Source: Deltaproteobacteria bacterium (GTDB lineage Bacteria; Desulfobacterota; Desulfarculia; Desulfarculales; Desulfarculaceae). Taken from it: a stretch of 6,261 nucleotides of DNA. Location: positions 1 through 6,261 of the forward strand of contig JAKAGJ010000142.1 in NCBI GenBank assembly GCA_021815655.1. Reading direction: 5' to 3'. The translations under genes and the position numbers were made by a program. How positions within the stretch are numbered: position 1 is the stretch's first letter; each line of letters starts with the position of its first letter. Shown one piece after another: positions 1-5,080 of the stretch. The notes below the pieces were generated by a model. That model made no database searches and was not told the origin of the DNA. It saw nothing but the letters and a program-made list of their open reading frames with translations.

Positions 1-3
1 CCG

Positions 4-1368
4 GTGCGGCTCGACGCTTGGGTCGCCGCCAGCCAACCCTCCCTGGGACCGGCCCGTCGCAACGTCCTCTACGTGGTCGCCGAGCTGACCATGGACGGCG
101 CCTGGGTGCCCAGCAGCCAGATCAAGGAACACTTCGGCGCCCAGCGCCAGCCGGTGAACCGTCACCTGCGGGCCTTGGAGGCCGAGGGCTTGGTGCTCCT
201 GGAAAACCGGGGTCGCGGACTGCCCTTGTACGTCAAGGCCACCGCCGCCGGCCGCCGGGCCGTGGGCCTGCGCGGACCCCAGCGCCCGGCCGAGGCCCCC
301 GCCGAGGTCGAGGCCGCCCAGGTCCTGGCACCGCTGGCCGAACCCGCTCCCCTGCCGGCCATGATCGCCGCCGACCAGGAGGTCCCGGTAAGCCGCGGTG
401 AGCGCTTCGCCATGACCCTCTACGACGCCCTGCGCCCCTTCCTGCGCGGGCTGGAGTACCAGGATTTCCGGCGCTTGTTGATGCAGACCCTGGCCGCGGC
501 CCTGGGGCGCATCCCCTACAGCCAGATCACCCCGCCGCCCCCGCCCCGCGCCCTGGCCCCCGAGCCAGCCGAGGAGGCGCCGGCCCAGGTGGCGGTGGTG
601 CGGCCACTGCCCGGCCCGCCGGTGCTGCAGGTGCTCTCTCCTTCCCAGGAACCGCCGGAGCTGACCGCTGCGGAGGAGGCCCTGGAGGAGCGTCTGGATG
701 TCAGTTGCCACCCCGAGCGGCGCGAGCAGCTGTGGTGGGAGCGCACCAAGGATTTCAGCGCCCTGTGGGACCAGATCAGCCGCTGGCGGCTGGGCTCCCT
801 GGGCACCAGCTTCACCAGCTTCGGCCCCCGCTGGCGCCACCCGGAGTGGAACAACTACAACCGCGCCCGCCGGCAGGCCGACGCCCGTGGCGCGCGCTAT
901 CTGGACTGGATCCAGGCCCAGTTCGACCGCCTGAACGGGCCGGTGAGCCCCCACGAGCTGCACGGCGAGGAGGCCCTGGCCGCCTGGCACAAGAGGGTTT
1001 CCAGCCAGGGCGGCCTGCAGGGTCCGGCGCCATTGGGCGCGGCTCCCTACACGGTGGACAGTTTCAACGTCAAGAACCCCGACCACGTGGCCTACGCCGA
1101 GGAACTCCTGGGGCAGATCACCTCTCTGGCCCACCGGGTCTACGGCGATGACCCCGATGGCCCCATCCGGCTTTTGACCCAGGCCGTCTCCGGCGGCAAC
1201 CTGCCCGAGGCCGCCCTGGAGCTTCGGCCCCAGTGGAAGGACCGGGTCCTGGCCTCTCTGGGCCGCCCGGCGCCGGTGCCCCAGCCTACCCCCGCGCCCC
1301 AGCCGGCCCCCCGGCCGGTGGTGGTGGAGGCGCCCAGCTACACCGTCCGGCAGGCGCTCATCATCTAG
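4..1368 (+). CDS. winged-helix DNA-binding protein of unknown function, possibly 5'-partial
   Basis: 454 residues from a GTG at base 4. The frame is still open at bases 1-3 and no upstream ribosome binding site can be seen, so the true start may lie outside the window. Residues about 17-80 read as a MarR/ArsR-like winged helix: a helix around RNVLYVVAEL, a helix-turn-helix at about 36-62 with recognition helix near QPVNRHLRALEAEGL, and a wing at 63-78. A second helical patch spans about 131-172. Proline/alanine-rich linkers lie at 91-118 and 176-220. Residues 221-330 are rich in Trp (W244, W245, W255, W261, W277, W282, W302, W328) and include the motif RWRHPEWNNYNRARRQAD. A second proline-rich stretch (422-438) leads to a hydrophobic end, VRQALII. 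I see no signal peptide, membrane segment or recognisable enzyme motif. DNA binding is inferred from the fold; ligand, target and partners are unknown. It converges on the hpf gene. Confidence 0.8.
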   Translation: MRLDAWVAASQPSLGPARRNVLYVVAELTMDGAWVPSSQIKEHFGAQRQPVNRHLRALEAEGLVLLENRGRGLPLYVKATAAGRRAVGLRGPQRPAEAPAEVEAAQVLAPLAEPAPLPAMIAADQEVPVSRGERFAMTLYDALRPFLRGLEYQDFRRLLMQTLAAALGRIPYSQITPPPPPRALAPEPAEEAPAQVAVVRPLPGPPVLQVLSPSQEPPELTAAEEALEERLDVSCHPERREQLWWERTKDFSALWDQISRWRLGSLGTSFTSFGPRWRHPEWNNYNRARRQADARGARYLDWIQAQFDRLNGPVSPHELHGEEALAAWHKRVSSQGGLQGPAPLGAAPYTVDSFNVKNPDHVAYAEELLGQITSLAHRVYGDDPDGPIRLLTQAVSGGNLPEAALELRPQWKDRVLASLGRPAPVPQPTPAPQPAPRPVVVEAPSYTVRQALII

Positions 1369-1400
1369 CCCCCCGGCCAGGGGGAATCCGCGACGCCACC

Positions 1401-1428
1401 AGGCCATCCCCGCACCCGGGGATGGCCT
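1401..1428. terminator. perfect 11-bp hairpin between convergent genes
   Basis: Arms 1401-1411 (AGGCCATCCCC) and 1418-1428 pair perfectly around a 6-base loop, 33 bases after the stop of the winged-helix gene. No clear T-run follows on either strand (GAATCTATTGGG on plus), so it is either a U-poor terminator, possibly bidirectional, or an mRNA 3'-end stabiliser. A smaller GC hairpin (CCCCC/GGGGG, 1369-1384) begins directly after the stop codon. Confidence 0.55.
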
Positions 1429-1460
1429 GAATCTATTGGGCGCCGGGCCCACGCGCGGGC

Positions 1461-1706
1461 CTACTCGCAAGGCACGCGGCTGCTGGACACGAAATTCCGC
1501 GGGGGCAGGCGCTTGCGTGCCTGGCCGCCGCGTCTGGCCAGGAGGGCCAGCCGGCGCGGACCTTCGGCGTGGCAAAAGCCACGGTAATCGGTCTCGTACT
1601 TGCCGTAGCTCCCGGGCTGGCCAGCGATGAGGCTGTGGCAATACACATATTCATGTTGTTGTTTTGCCCAGGGCGCCCGCCCGCCTTGCCGTCTACTGAA
1701 CGCCAA
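1461..1706 (-). CDS. doubtful small Cys/His-rich protein or gene remnant
   Basis: An 81-codon frame from TTG at 1706; a GTG at 1646 would give 61 residues. From about residue 22 onward the third codon positions are mostly G or C and the composition looks protein-like, with YCHS followed about 20 residues later by RGFCHAEGP, then a basic stretch (LLARRGGQARKR). The two Cys-His pairs could form a small zinc-binding knuckle, as in several short hypothetical proteins, but I do not recognise the family. Against a live gene: no Shine-Dalgarno precedes either start, there is no ATG in frame, the first 20 codons are AT-rich and unlike the rest, and the frame stays open upstream into the hpf terminator. 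It may be the 3' remnant of a decayed gene. A short GC hairpin (1446-1461) lies at its stop codon. Confidence 0.3.
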   Translation of the reverse strand: MAFSRRQGGRAPWAKQQHEYVYCHSLIAGQPGSYGKYETDYRGFCHAEGPRRLALLARRGGQARKRLPPRNFVSSSRVPCE

Positions 1707-1726
1707 GGGTGGCGTGAAACCGGTAT

Positions 1727-1765
1727 TAAAGCCAACGGGGCAGGGTTTACCCCCGCCCCGCTGGC
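1727..1765 (-). terminator. intrinsic terminator downstream of the hibernation factor gene
   Basis: Read on the minus strand, GCCAGCGGGGC (1765-1755) pairs with GCCCCGTTGGC (1741-1731) through ten Watson-Crick pairs and one G-U, with three further G-C pairs inside. TTTAAT follows at once. The stem is strong and the T-run short. It lies about 36 bases beyond the hpf stop codon. Confidence 0.6.
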
Positions 1766-1774
1766 GTTCATGCC

Positions 1775-1796
1775 CTGGCCCGAACCTCCGGGCCAG
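1775..1796 (-). terminator. short hairpin just after the hpf stop codon
   Basis: CTGGCCCG (1775-1782) and CGGGCCAG (1789-1796) form a perfect 8-bp stem with a 6-base loop, 4 bases beyond the stop codon of the HPF-family gene. There is no T-run. It probably forms a tandem 3'-end structure with the stronger hairpin at 1731-1765. Confidence 0.4.
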
Positions 1797-1800
1797 CCGT

Positions 1801-2151
1801 CTATTCCTCCGGTGGCGTCGGGGCCTCGCGGAACTTCACCTCCCCGCGCTGGCGCTTGGCATATTCCTGCAATTGGCGGCGGGCGGCGTCGAAGGCCTCG
1901 CGCACGGCCACCTCCATGTCCTCGTGGGGCTCGCGCCCCACCACCAGTTCCTCGCCGGGCACGCTCAGGTTGATCTTGACGTTGTAGGACGAGCCCTTCT
2001 GCTGGCTGCGGTGGGGGCACTCGATCATCACCCGGCAGGCGATGATCTTGTCGCAGTAGCGGTCCAGCTTGTGGGCGCGCTCGCGGATGGCCTCCTCCAG
2101 GCGGTTGGTCAGGCTACAGTTGCGCACGCTGAGCTGCATTGGCGATTGCAT
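1801..2151 (-). CDS. hpf: short HPF/RaiA-family ribosome hibernation factor
   Basis: 116 residues, cytoplasmic. The protein matches the HPF/YfiA (RaiA) fold: a first strand MQLSVRNCSL, helix LEEAIRERAHKLDRYCDKI (19-36), strands ACRVMIEC and SYNVKINLSVPG (54-66), then EELVVGREPHEDMEVAVREAFDAARRQLQEYAKRQRGEVK with the second helix at about 79-99. Proteins of this family bind the small subunit near the mRNA and tRNA sites and silence ribosomes in stationary phase or stress. As I recall, the RRQLQEYAKRQRGEVK type often continues into a C-terminal cold-shock-like domain; here it stops 10 residues later in a Pro/Glu tail, so only one domain is present. The ATG at 2151 is chosen over Met5 because GGGAGG lies 7 bases upstream of it. 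The gene begins 65 bases after the THUMP gene on the same strand and could be co-transcribed. The symbol reflects the family, not proven orthology. Confidence 0.88.
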   Translation of the reverse strand: MQSPMQLSVRNCSLTNRLEEAIRERAHKLDRYCDKIIACRVMIECPHRSQQKGSSYNVKINLSVPGEELVVGREPHEDMEVAVREAFDAARRQLQEYAKRQRGEVKFREAPTPPEE

Positions 2152-2216
2152 AGGCGAACCTCCCTGACAAAACGATTAGGTTGCGGTAACCGTCGGCCCA
2201 CATCCGGCGCCTGCCT

Positions 2217-2756
2217 TTAATCCAGGCGCAAAAAAGGGTATTTCAGCCTTTGCTCCCGGTCCCAGAGGGCTATGCCCGCCCGGGTGCCCACGGTTTCCAG
2301 GGCCACGATGATCTGGGGATCGCTGAAGGTCACCTGCGCGGGGCGCCCCAGGCCGGTGGTGGCGGCCAGGAGCAGATCGTCCAGGGCCTGCTCCGTCTGG
2401 GGGGTGGAAATGCGCCCCTTGAAACCCCGGCGGTGCAGGCGCACGTGGAAGCTCTGCCCCGCCAGGGCCGGGGCCAGGCTGGCCAGGATCATGCCGGCCT
2501 GGGTCATGAACTCCTGGGGGCTGTTGAAGGTGAAGGTCTGGGGGCAGGGGATGAGCTTGCCGATGAGGGCGGCGGCCACGGGGTCCACGGCCAGTACCTG
2601 GCGCAGGGCCTCCAGTAAGCCCGGGATGTCCTCGGTGCGCAGGGTCAGGACGTTGTAGAAGTCGCTGCGCCGCACCTGCCCAAAGGGGGTCAACAGGTCC
2701 AGGGCCTGGCTATAACGCCCGGAGGCTATGGTCACCACCACGTTCCAGTCGCTCAT
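2217..2756 (-). CDS. THUMP domain-containing protein (Tan1-like THUMP)
   Basis: 179 residues from an ATG at 2756. Upstream sequence in the same frame is open but proline/arginine-rich and not protein-like, so the longer reading is an artefact; the SD at the chosen start is weak (GAGCGG). Residues 1-50 (SDWNVVVTIASGRYSQALDL) are an N-terminal ferredoxin-like region. Residues about 55-155 match a THUMP domain: ALIGKLIPCPQTFTF, a helix at 80-97, then SFHVRLHRRGFKGRIST (102-118) and FSDPQIIVALETVGTRAGIAL (144-164), ending in YPFLRLD. THUMP domains hold the acceptor stem of tRNA and deliver it to a modifying enzyme. No methyltransferase, deaminase, thiouridylase or acetyltransferase domain is attached, so the protein probably acts as a tRNA-binding adaptor like yeast Tan1, which supports ac4C formation. 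The partner is unknown. It lies between thrS and the hibernation factor gene. Confidence 0.85.
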   Translation of the reverse strand: MSDWNVVVTIASGRYSQALDLLTPFGQVRRSDFYNVLTLRTEDIPGLLEALRQVLAVDPVAAALIGKLIPCPQTFTFNSPQEFMTQAGMILASLAPALAGQSFHVRLHRRGFKGRISTPQTEQALDDLLLAATTGLGRPAQVTFSDPQIIVALETVGTRAGIALWDREQRLKYPFLRLD

Positions 2757-2814
2757 GCGGGCATCCGCTCGTGGGTGCGGGCCTGGCGCGGACCCAGATC
2801 GGCCAGGCCTGTTA

Positions 2815-2849
2815 CTTATAGTATAGGGCTGGCCGGGGGGCGTAGGGAA
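2815..2849 (-). promoter_or_regulatory. weak candidate promoter for the THUMP gene
   Basis: An AT-rich island in GC-rich DNA reads CTATACTATAAG on the minus strand. TATACT (2825-2820) matches the -10 consensus at five of six positions, but the best -35 with an 18-base spacer is only TTCCCT. A start near 2813 would give a leader of about 57 nt. It lies between the thrS terminator and the THUMP start, so the two downstream genes could have their own transcript. Confidence 0.35.
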
Positions 2850-2891
2850 AGGGCTTTTGCGGGCGGGCGTCGGTGCCGGGCGGCGGGCCTG

Positions 2892-2934
2892 AAAAAGCCA
2901 ACCCCGGCCCCATCCGCGGGGGATGGTCCGGGGC
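2892..2934 (-). terminator. intrinsic terminator of thrS
   Basis: On the minus strand, CCCCGG (2933-2928) pairs with CCGGGG (2907-2902), and inside it CATCC (2925-2921) pairs with GGATG (2915-2911). TTGGCTTTTTC follows, with a T5 run at 2896-2892. It begins about 20 bases after the thrS stop codon and should end most thrS transcripts before the THUMP gene. Confidence 0.75.
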
Positions 2935-2953
2935 GGCAAGTGGAGTGAGGCCT

Positions 2954-4759
2954 TTAGGCGGCGCCGGCGGCCCGCAACTGGCGGGAGCGGGTGACGTGCT
3001 CCTTGAGCACCGCGTCGGCGAACTGGGCCACGGGCAGGGTGGACTTGCGGTCGGTGTCGCGGTTGGTCACGCTCACGGAGCCTTCCTGCTGCTCGCGCTG
3101 CCCCACCACGCACAGGTAGGGTATCTTTTGCATCTTGGCCTCGCGCACCTTGCGGTTGAGAGTCTCCTTGCGGTCGTCCAACTCCACGCGCAGGCCCAGC
3201 CGCTCCAACTGGTCCTTGACCTGGGCGGCGTAGGCGGTCTGCTCGTCGGTAATGGGCAGCACCTTGACCTGCACCGGCATCAGCCACAGGGGTAGGGCCC
3301 CGGCGTAATGCTCCACCAGGAAGGCGATGGTGCGCTCCAGGCAGCCTATGGAGGAGCGGTGCACCACCCAGGGCATGCGCCGCGAGCCGTCCTCGGCTAT
3401 GTACTCCAGGTGGAAGCGCTGAGCCAGGGCGATGTCTATCTGGTTGGTGAACAGGGTCTCCTCGCGGCCGCCCACGGTGGCCATCTGCACGTCCAGCTTG
3501 GGGCCGTAGAAGGCGGCGTGGCCGGGCTCCACCTGGGCCTCCAGCTTCATCTCCTCGCATATGTCGCGCATATCCCGCTCGGCCATGGCCCAGCTTTCGG
3601 GGGCGTCGATGTACTTCTCCTTGTGGTCGTCGCGCAGGGACAGCCGGTACCAGCAGCGCTCAGCCAGGCCCAGGGTCTCCATGACGTAGCCGATGAGGTC
3701 CACCACCTCGCGGAAAACCGGCTTGACGTCCTCGGGCTTGCAGAAGATATGGGCGTCGGCCAGATGGAAGCCCATGACCCGGATCAGCCCCGAGAGCTCG
3801 CCGCTCTTCTCCTTGCGGTACATGGGCGAAATCTCGGCGTAGCGCACCGGCAGCTCGCGGTAGGAGCGCGGCCGGGCGGCGTAGAGCATGAAGTGGTGAG
3901 GGCAGGTCATGGGGCGCAGCACGTAGTCCTCGCCGTCCACGTTGATGGGCGGGTACATGGAGTCCTGGTAGTGCTCCCAGTGGCCGGAGATCTCGTAGAG
4001 GTGCTTGCGCCCCAGGATGGGGGTCTGCACGTGCAGGTAGCCGCGCTTGATCTCCTCATCGACGATGAAGCGCTCCAGGGCGCGGCGGATGGTGGTGCCC
4101 TTTTCGGTGAACATGGGCAGGCCCTTGCCCACGTCCGGCGAGATGACGAAGAGGTCCATGTCGCGGCCCAGCCTGCGGTGGTCGCGGCGCTCGGCCTCCT
4201 CGCGCTGCTCTATGTAGGCCGCCAGGTCCTCGGGAGTGAGGAAGGCCAGGCCGTAGATGCGGCTGAGCATGGGGCGCTTCTCGTCGCCGCGCCAGTAGGC
4301 CCCGGCCACGCGGTCCAGCTTGAAGGCCTTCAGGGGCAGGTCTTTGGTGTTGGCCACATGGGGACCCTTGCACAGGTCCAGGAAGCCGCCCAGTCCATAG
4401 AAGGACACCTCGGTCTCGCCCTGGGCGGCCAGGTCCTCCACCAGCTCCACCTTGAGTACCTCCCCCCGTTGGGCCAGCAGGGCCTTGGCCTCGGCCACCC
4501 CCATGCTGGAGGGCGCCAGGTCATGCTTGGCCTGGGCCAGCTTGCGCATGCGCCTCTCGATGTCCTTGAGGTCGCTTAGGCTGAAGGGCTGGTCGGTGAG
4601 GAAATCGTAGTAGAAGCCGTCGTCAATGGCCGGGCCGATGCCCAGCTTGACCTCGGGGCGCAATTCCTGCACCGCGGCGGCCAGCAGGTGGCTGAAGGTA
4701 TGGCGCATCTCGTGCAGCCGGGCCGCCTCTTGGGGGTCCATGGTCTTGTGCTGGTACAT
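2954..4759 (-). CDS. thrS: threonine--tRNA ligase lacking the TGS domain
   Basis: 601 residues; charges tRNA-Thr with threonine in the cytoplasm (class II synthetase). The ATG at 4759 is chosen: AAGGAG lies 10 bases upstream of it, whereas the in-frame TTG at 4768 would sit only one base from that SD. Editing domain, residues about 16-190: HTFSH (H20, H24) and LCKGPH (C130, H134), the residues that clear mischarged Ser-tRNA-Thr. Catalytic core, about 205-490: motif 1 near GTTIRRALERF; motif 2 with YRKE (R315); zinc ligands C286 (MTCPHH), H337 (DAH) and H467 (VVHRSS); conserved Y418 and Q440; motif 3 with R476 (CLERT). The anticodon-binding domain, about 492-601, contains LDDRKETLNRKVREAK and is complete. 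Odd points: the usual N-terminal TGS domain (about 60 residues) is absent, and the region before H337 reads GFHLADAH where typical enzymes have GFTQDDAH. It is expressed from a strong promoter through a structured leader. The usual bacterial neighbour infC does not follow. Confidence 0.97.
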   Translation of the reverse strand: MYQHKTMDPQEAARLHEMRHTFSHLLAAAVQELRPEVKLGIGPAIDDGFYYDFLTDQPFSLSDLKDIERRMRKLAQAKHDLAPSSMGVAEAKALLAQRGEVLKVELVEDLAAQGETEVSFYGLGGFLDLCKGPHVANTKDLPLKAFKLDRVAGAYWRGDEKRPMLSRIYGLAFLTPEDLAAYIEQREEAERRDHRRLGRDMDLFVISPDVGKGLPMFTEKGTTIRRALERFIVDEEIKRGYLHVQTPILGRKHLYEISGHWEHYQDSMYPPINVDGEDYVLRPMTCPHHFMLYAARPRSYRELPVRYAEISPMYRKEKSGELSGLIRVMGFHLADAHIFCKPEDVKPVFREVVDLIGYVMETLGLAERCWYRLSLRDDHKEKYIDAPESWAMAERDMRDICEEMKLEAQVEPGHAAFYGPKLDVQMATVGGREETLFTNQIDIALAQRFHLEYIAEDGSRRMPWVVHRSSIGCLERTIAFLVEHYAGALPLWLMPVQVKVLPITDEQTAYAAQVKDQLERLGLRVELDDRKETLNRKVREAKMQKIPYLCVVGQREQQEGSVSVTNRDTDRKSTLPVAQFADAVLKEHVTRSRQLRAAGAA

Positions 4760-4794
4760 GGGGGACAAGCTCCTTGCCCGTTAACTGTGTAATG

Positions 4795-4817
4795 AAAAGT
4801 CCGTCCATGGACTCTTT
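4795..4817 (-). promoter_or_regulatory. leader hairpin 4 of thrS, followed by a short U-run
   Basis: On the minus strand AAAGAGTCC (4817-4809) pairs with GGACTTT (4802-4796) with one bulged base and a 6-base loop, ending in TTTT then C. It lies about 36 bases upstream of the thrS ATG. The AU-rich lower stem makes it a weak terminator or a translation-control element at best. Confidence 0.35.
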
Positions 4818-4856
4818 CAAATCGAGCCAGCCGAGGTCAATTGGGCTAACTCTCTC

Positions 4857-4885
4857 AAAAAACTTGGCTCTTTGAGCCTAAGTTT
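4857..4885 (-). terminator. terminator-like leader hairpin of thrS (candidate attenuator)
   Basis: On the minus strand AAACTTAGGCTC (4885-4874) pairs with GAGCCAAGTTT (4870-4860) around an AAA loop, with one bulged A: 11 base pairs in all. The 3' arm runs into a T6 run (4862-4857), the layout of an intrinsic terminator. It lies about 100 nt before the thrS start and downstream of the promoter, where it could end transcription before the gene. No T-box antiterminator sequence or threonine-rich leader peptide was found beside it. Confidence 0.5.
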
Positions 4886-4889
4886 CTTG

Positions 4890-4909
4890 GCGGGCCTTCC
4901 TTGACCCGC
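4890..4909 (-). promoter_or_regulatory. leader hairpin 2 of thrS with purine-rich loop
   Basis: On the minus strand GCGGG (4909-4905) pairs with CCCGC (4894-4890), enclosing the loop TCAAGGAAGG. It sits directly between the 11-bp repeat-like hairpin (4911-4935) and the terminator-like hairpin. It may be part of a switching structure in the leader; this is inference from base pairing alone. Confidence 0.3.
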
Positions 4910-4910
4910 T

Positions 4911-4935
4911 AGCAGGCTGTTTTTAACAGCCTGCT
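4911..4935. repeat. perfect 11-bp inverted repeat, REP- or MITE-like
   Basis: AGCAGGCTGTT (4911-4921) and AACAGCCTGCT (4925-4935) are exact reverse complements separated by TTT. It would form hairpin 1 of the thrS leader, about 20 nt after the predicted start of transcription. It lacks a U-run in both directions. The sequence resembles short AGCAGGCTGTT-type inverted repeats I associate with dispersed intergenic elements in some Gram-negative genomes. No second copy is present in the window, so its repeat nature is unproven. Confidence 0.45.
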
Positions 4936-4962
4936 GATGGATTATGCCAGACGTCACACCAA

Positions 4963-4991
4963 CTTATAATTGATGGCTCCCACCCTGTCAA
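4963..4991 (-). promoter_or_regulatory. sigma70 promoter of thrS
   Basis: On the minus strand a perfect -35 TTGACA (4991-4986) is followed by a 17-base spacer and TATAAG (4968-4963), five of six matches to the -10 consensus. Transcription should begin near 4956, giving a leader of about 196 nt before the thrS ATG. It is the best promoter in the window. Confidence 0.8.
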
Positions 4992-5022
4992 CCGCCGGGG
5001 ACGGGCCCCGGGGAGCCGGCGG
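4992..5022. promoter_or_regulatory. 31-bp GC-rich dyad between divergent promoters
   Basis: CCGCCGG (4992-4998) and CCGGCGG (5016-5022) are exact inverted repeats; the centre also contains GGGG/CCCC complementarity. The dyad abuts the thrS -35 box and covers the place where a -35 box for the oxidoreductase gene would lie. It could be an operator, a cruciform or simply GC-rich chance; no regulator can be named from the sequence. Confidence 0.4.
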
Positions 5023-5033
5023 GCGCGGTTGTG

Positions 5034-5042
5034 TAATATAAT
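5034..5042 (+). promoter_or_regulatory. -10 region of the molybdopterin oxidoreductase gene
   Basis: TAATATAAT contains a perfect TATAAT (5037-5042) about 38 bases before the ATG, but the bases 17 upstream (AGCCGG) do not resemble TTGACA. A -10 with no -35 suggests dependence on an activator, possibly one acting at the adjacent dyad. Transcription would start near 5049. Confidence 0.45.
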
Positions 5043-5049
5043 ACTGATC

Positions 5050-5063
5050 CCAGGCGCGCCTGG
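5050..5063. promoter_or_regulatory. 14-bp perfect palindrome at the predicted transcription start
   Basis: CCAGGCGCGCCTGG is an exact palindrome just downstream of the TATAAT box and 4 bases before the AAGGAG Shine-Dalgarno (5068-5073). A repressor bound here would block initiation; alternatively it could fold in the mRNA leader. Confidence 0.4.
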
Positions 5064-5080
5064 TAGCAAGGAGCGGGAAA

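Noticed and set aside
1433..2220. Long frames on both strands across the hpf gene and its downstream gap
   Set aside because: They run through the clear HPF-family gene and its terminator in other frames and are low-complexity; the HPF reading has a Shine-Dalgarno and a recognisable fold.
2757..3560. Upstream extension of the THUMP frame into the 3' part of thrS
   Set aside because: The extension overlaps thrS out of frame, is Arg/Pro/Gly-rich, and crosses the thrS terminator. The THUMP protein is complete from the ATG at 2756.
3308..4579. 423-codon open frame on the plus strand opposite thrS
   Set aside because: It is an exact antisense shadow of thrS. Its product is a monotonous G/A/L/V/H/Q-rich string without domains, as expected opposite a GC-rich gene with G/C third positions.
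4766..4768. TTG at 4768 as thrS start
   Set aside because: It would be one base from the AAGGAG site. The ATG at 4759 has a workable 10-base spacing.
4623..4820. 65-codon minus-strand frame overlapping the thrS start, containing Thr codons, considered as a leader peptide
   Set aside because: It has only two Thr codons near its start, runs 137 bases into thrS out of frame, and lies after rather than before the terminator-like hairpin, so it does not fit an attenuation leader peptide.
4976..4989. AGGGTGGGAGCC on the minus strand, resembling part of a T-box antiterminator sequence
   Set aside because: It lies between the -35 and -10 boxes, so it would not be transcribed from this promoter, and it is about 100 bases from the terminator-like hairpin. 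Chance match.
5031..5050. FNR/CRP-type site near TTGTGTAATATAATAC upstream of the oxidoreductase
   Set aside because: It lacks the inverted-repeat half sites TTGAT/ATCAA or TGTGA/TCACA; only the -10 box is convincing.
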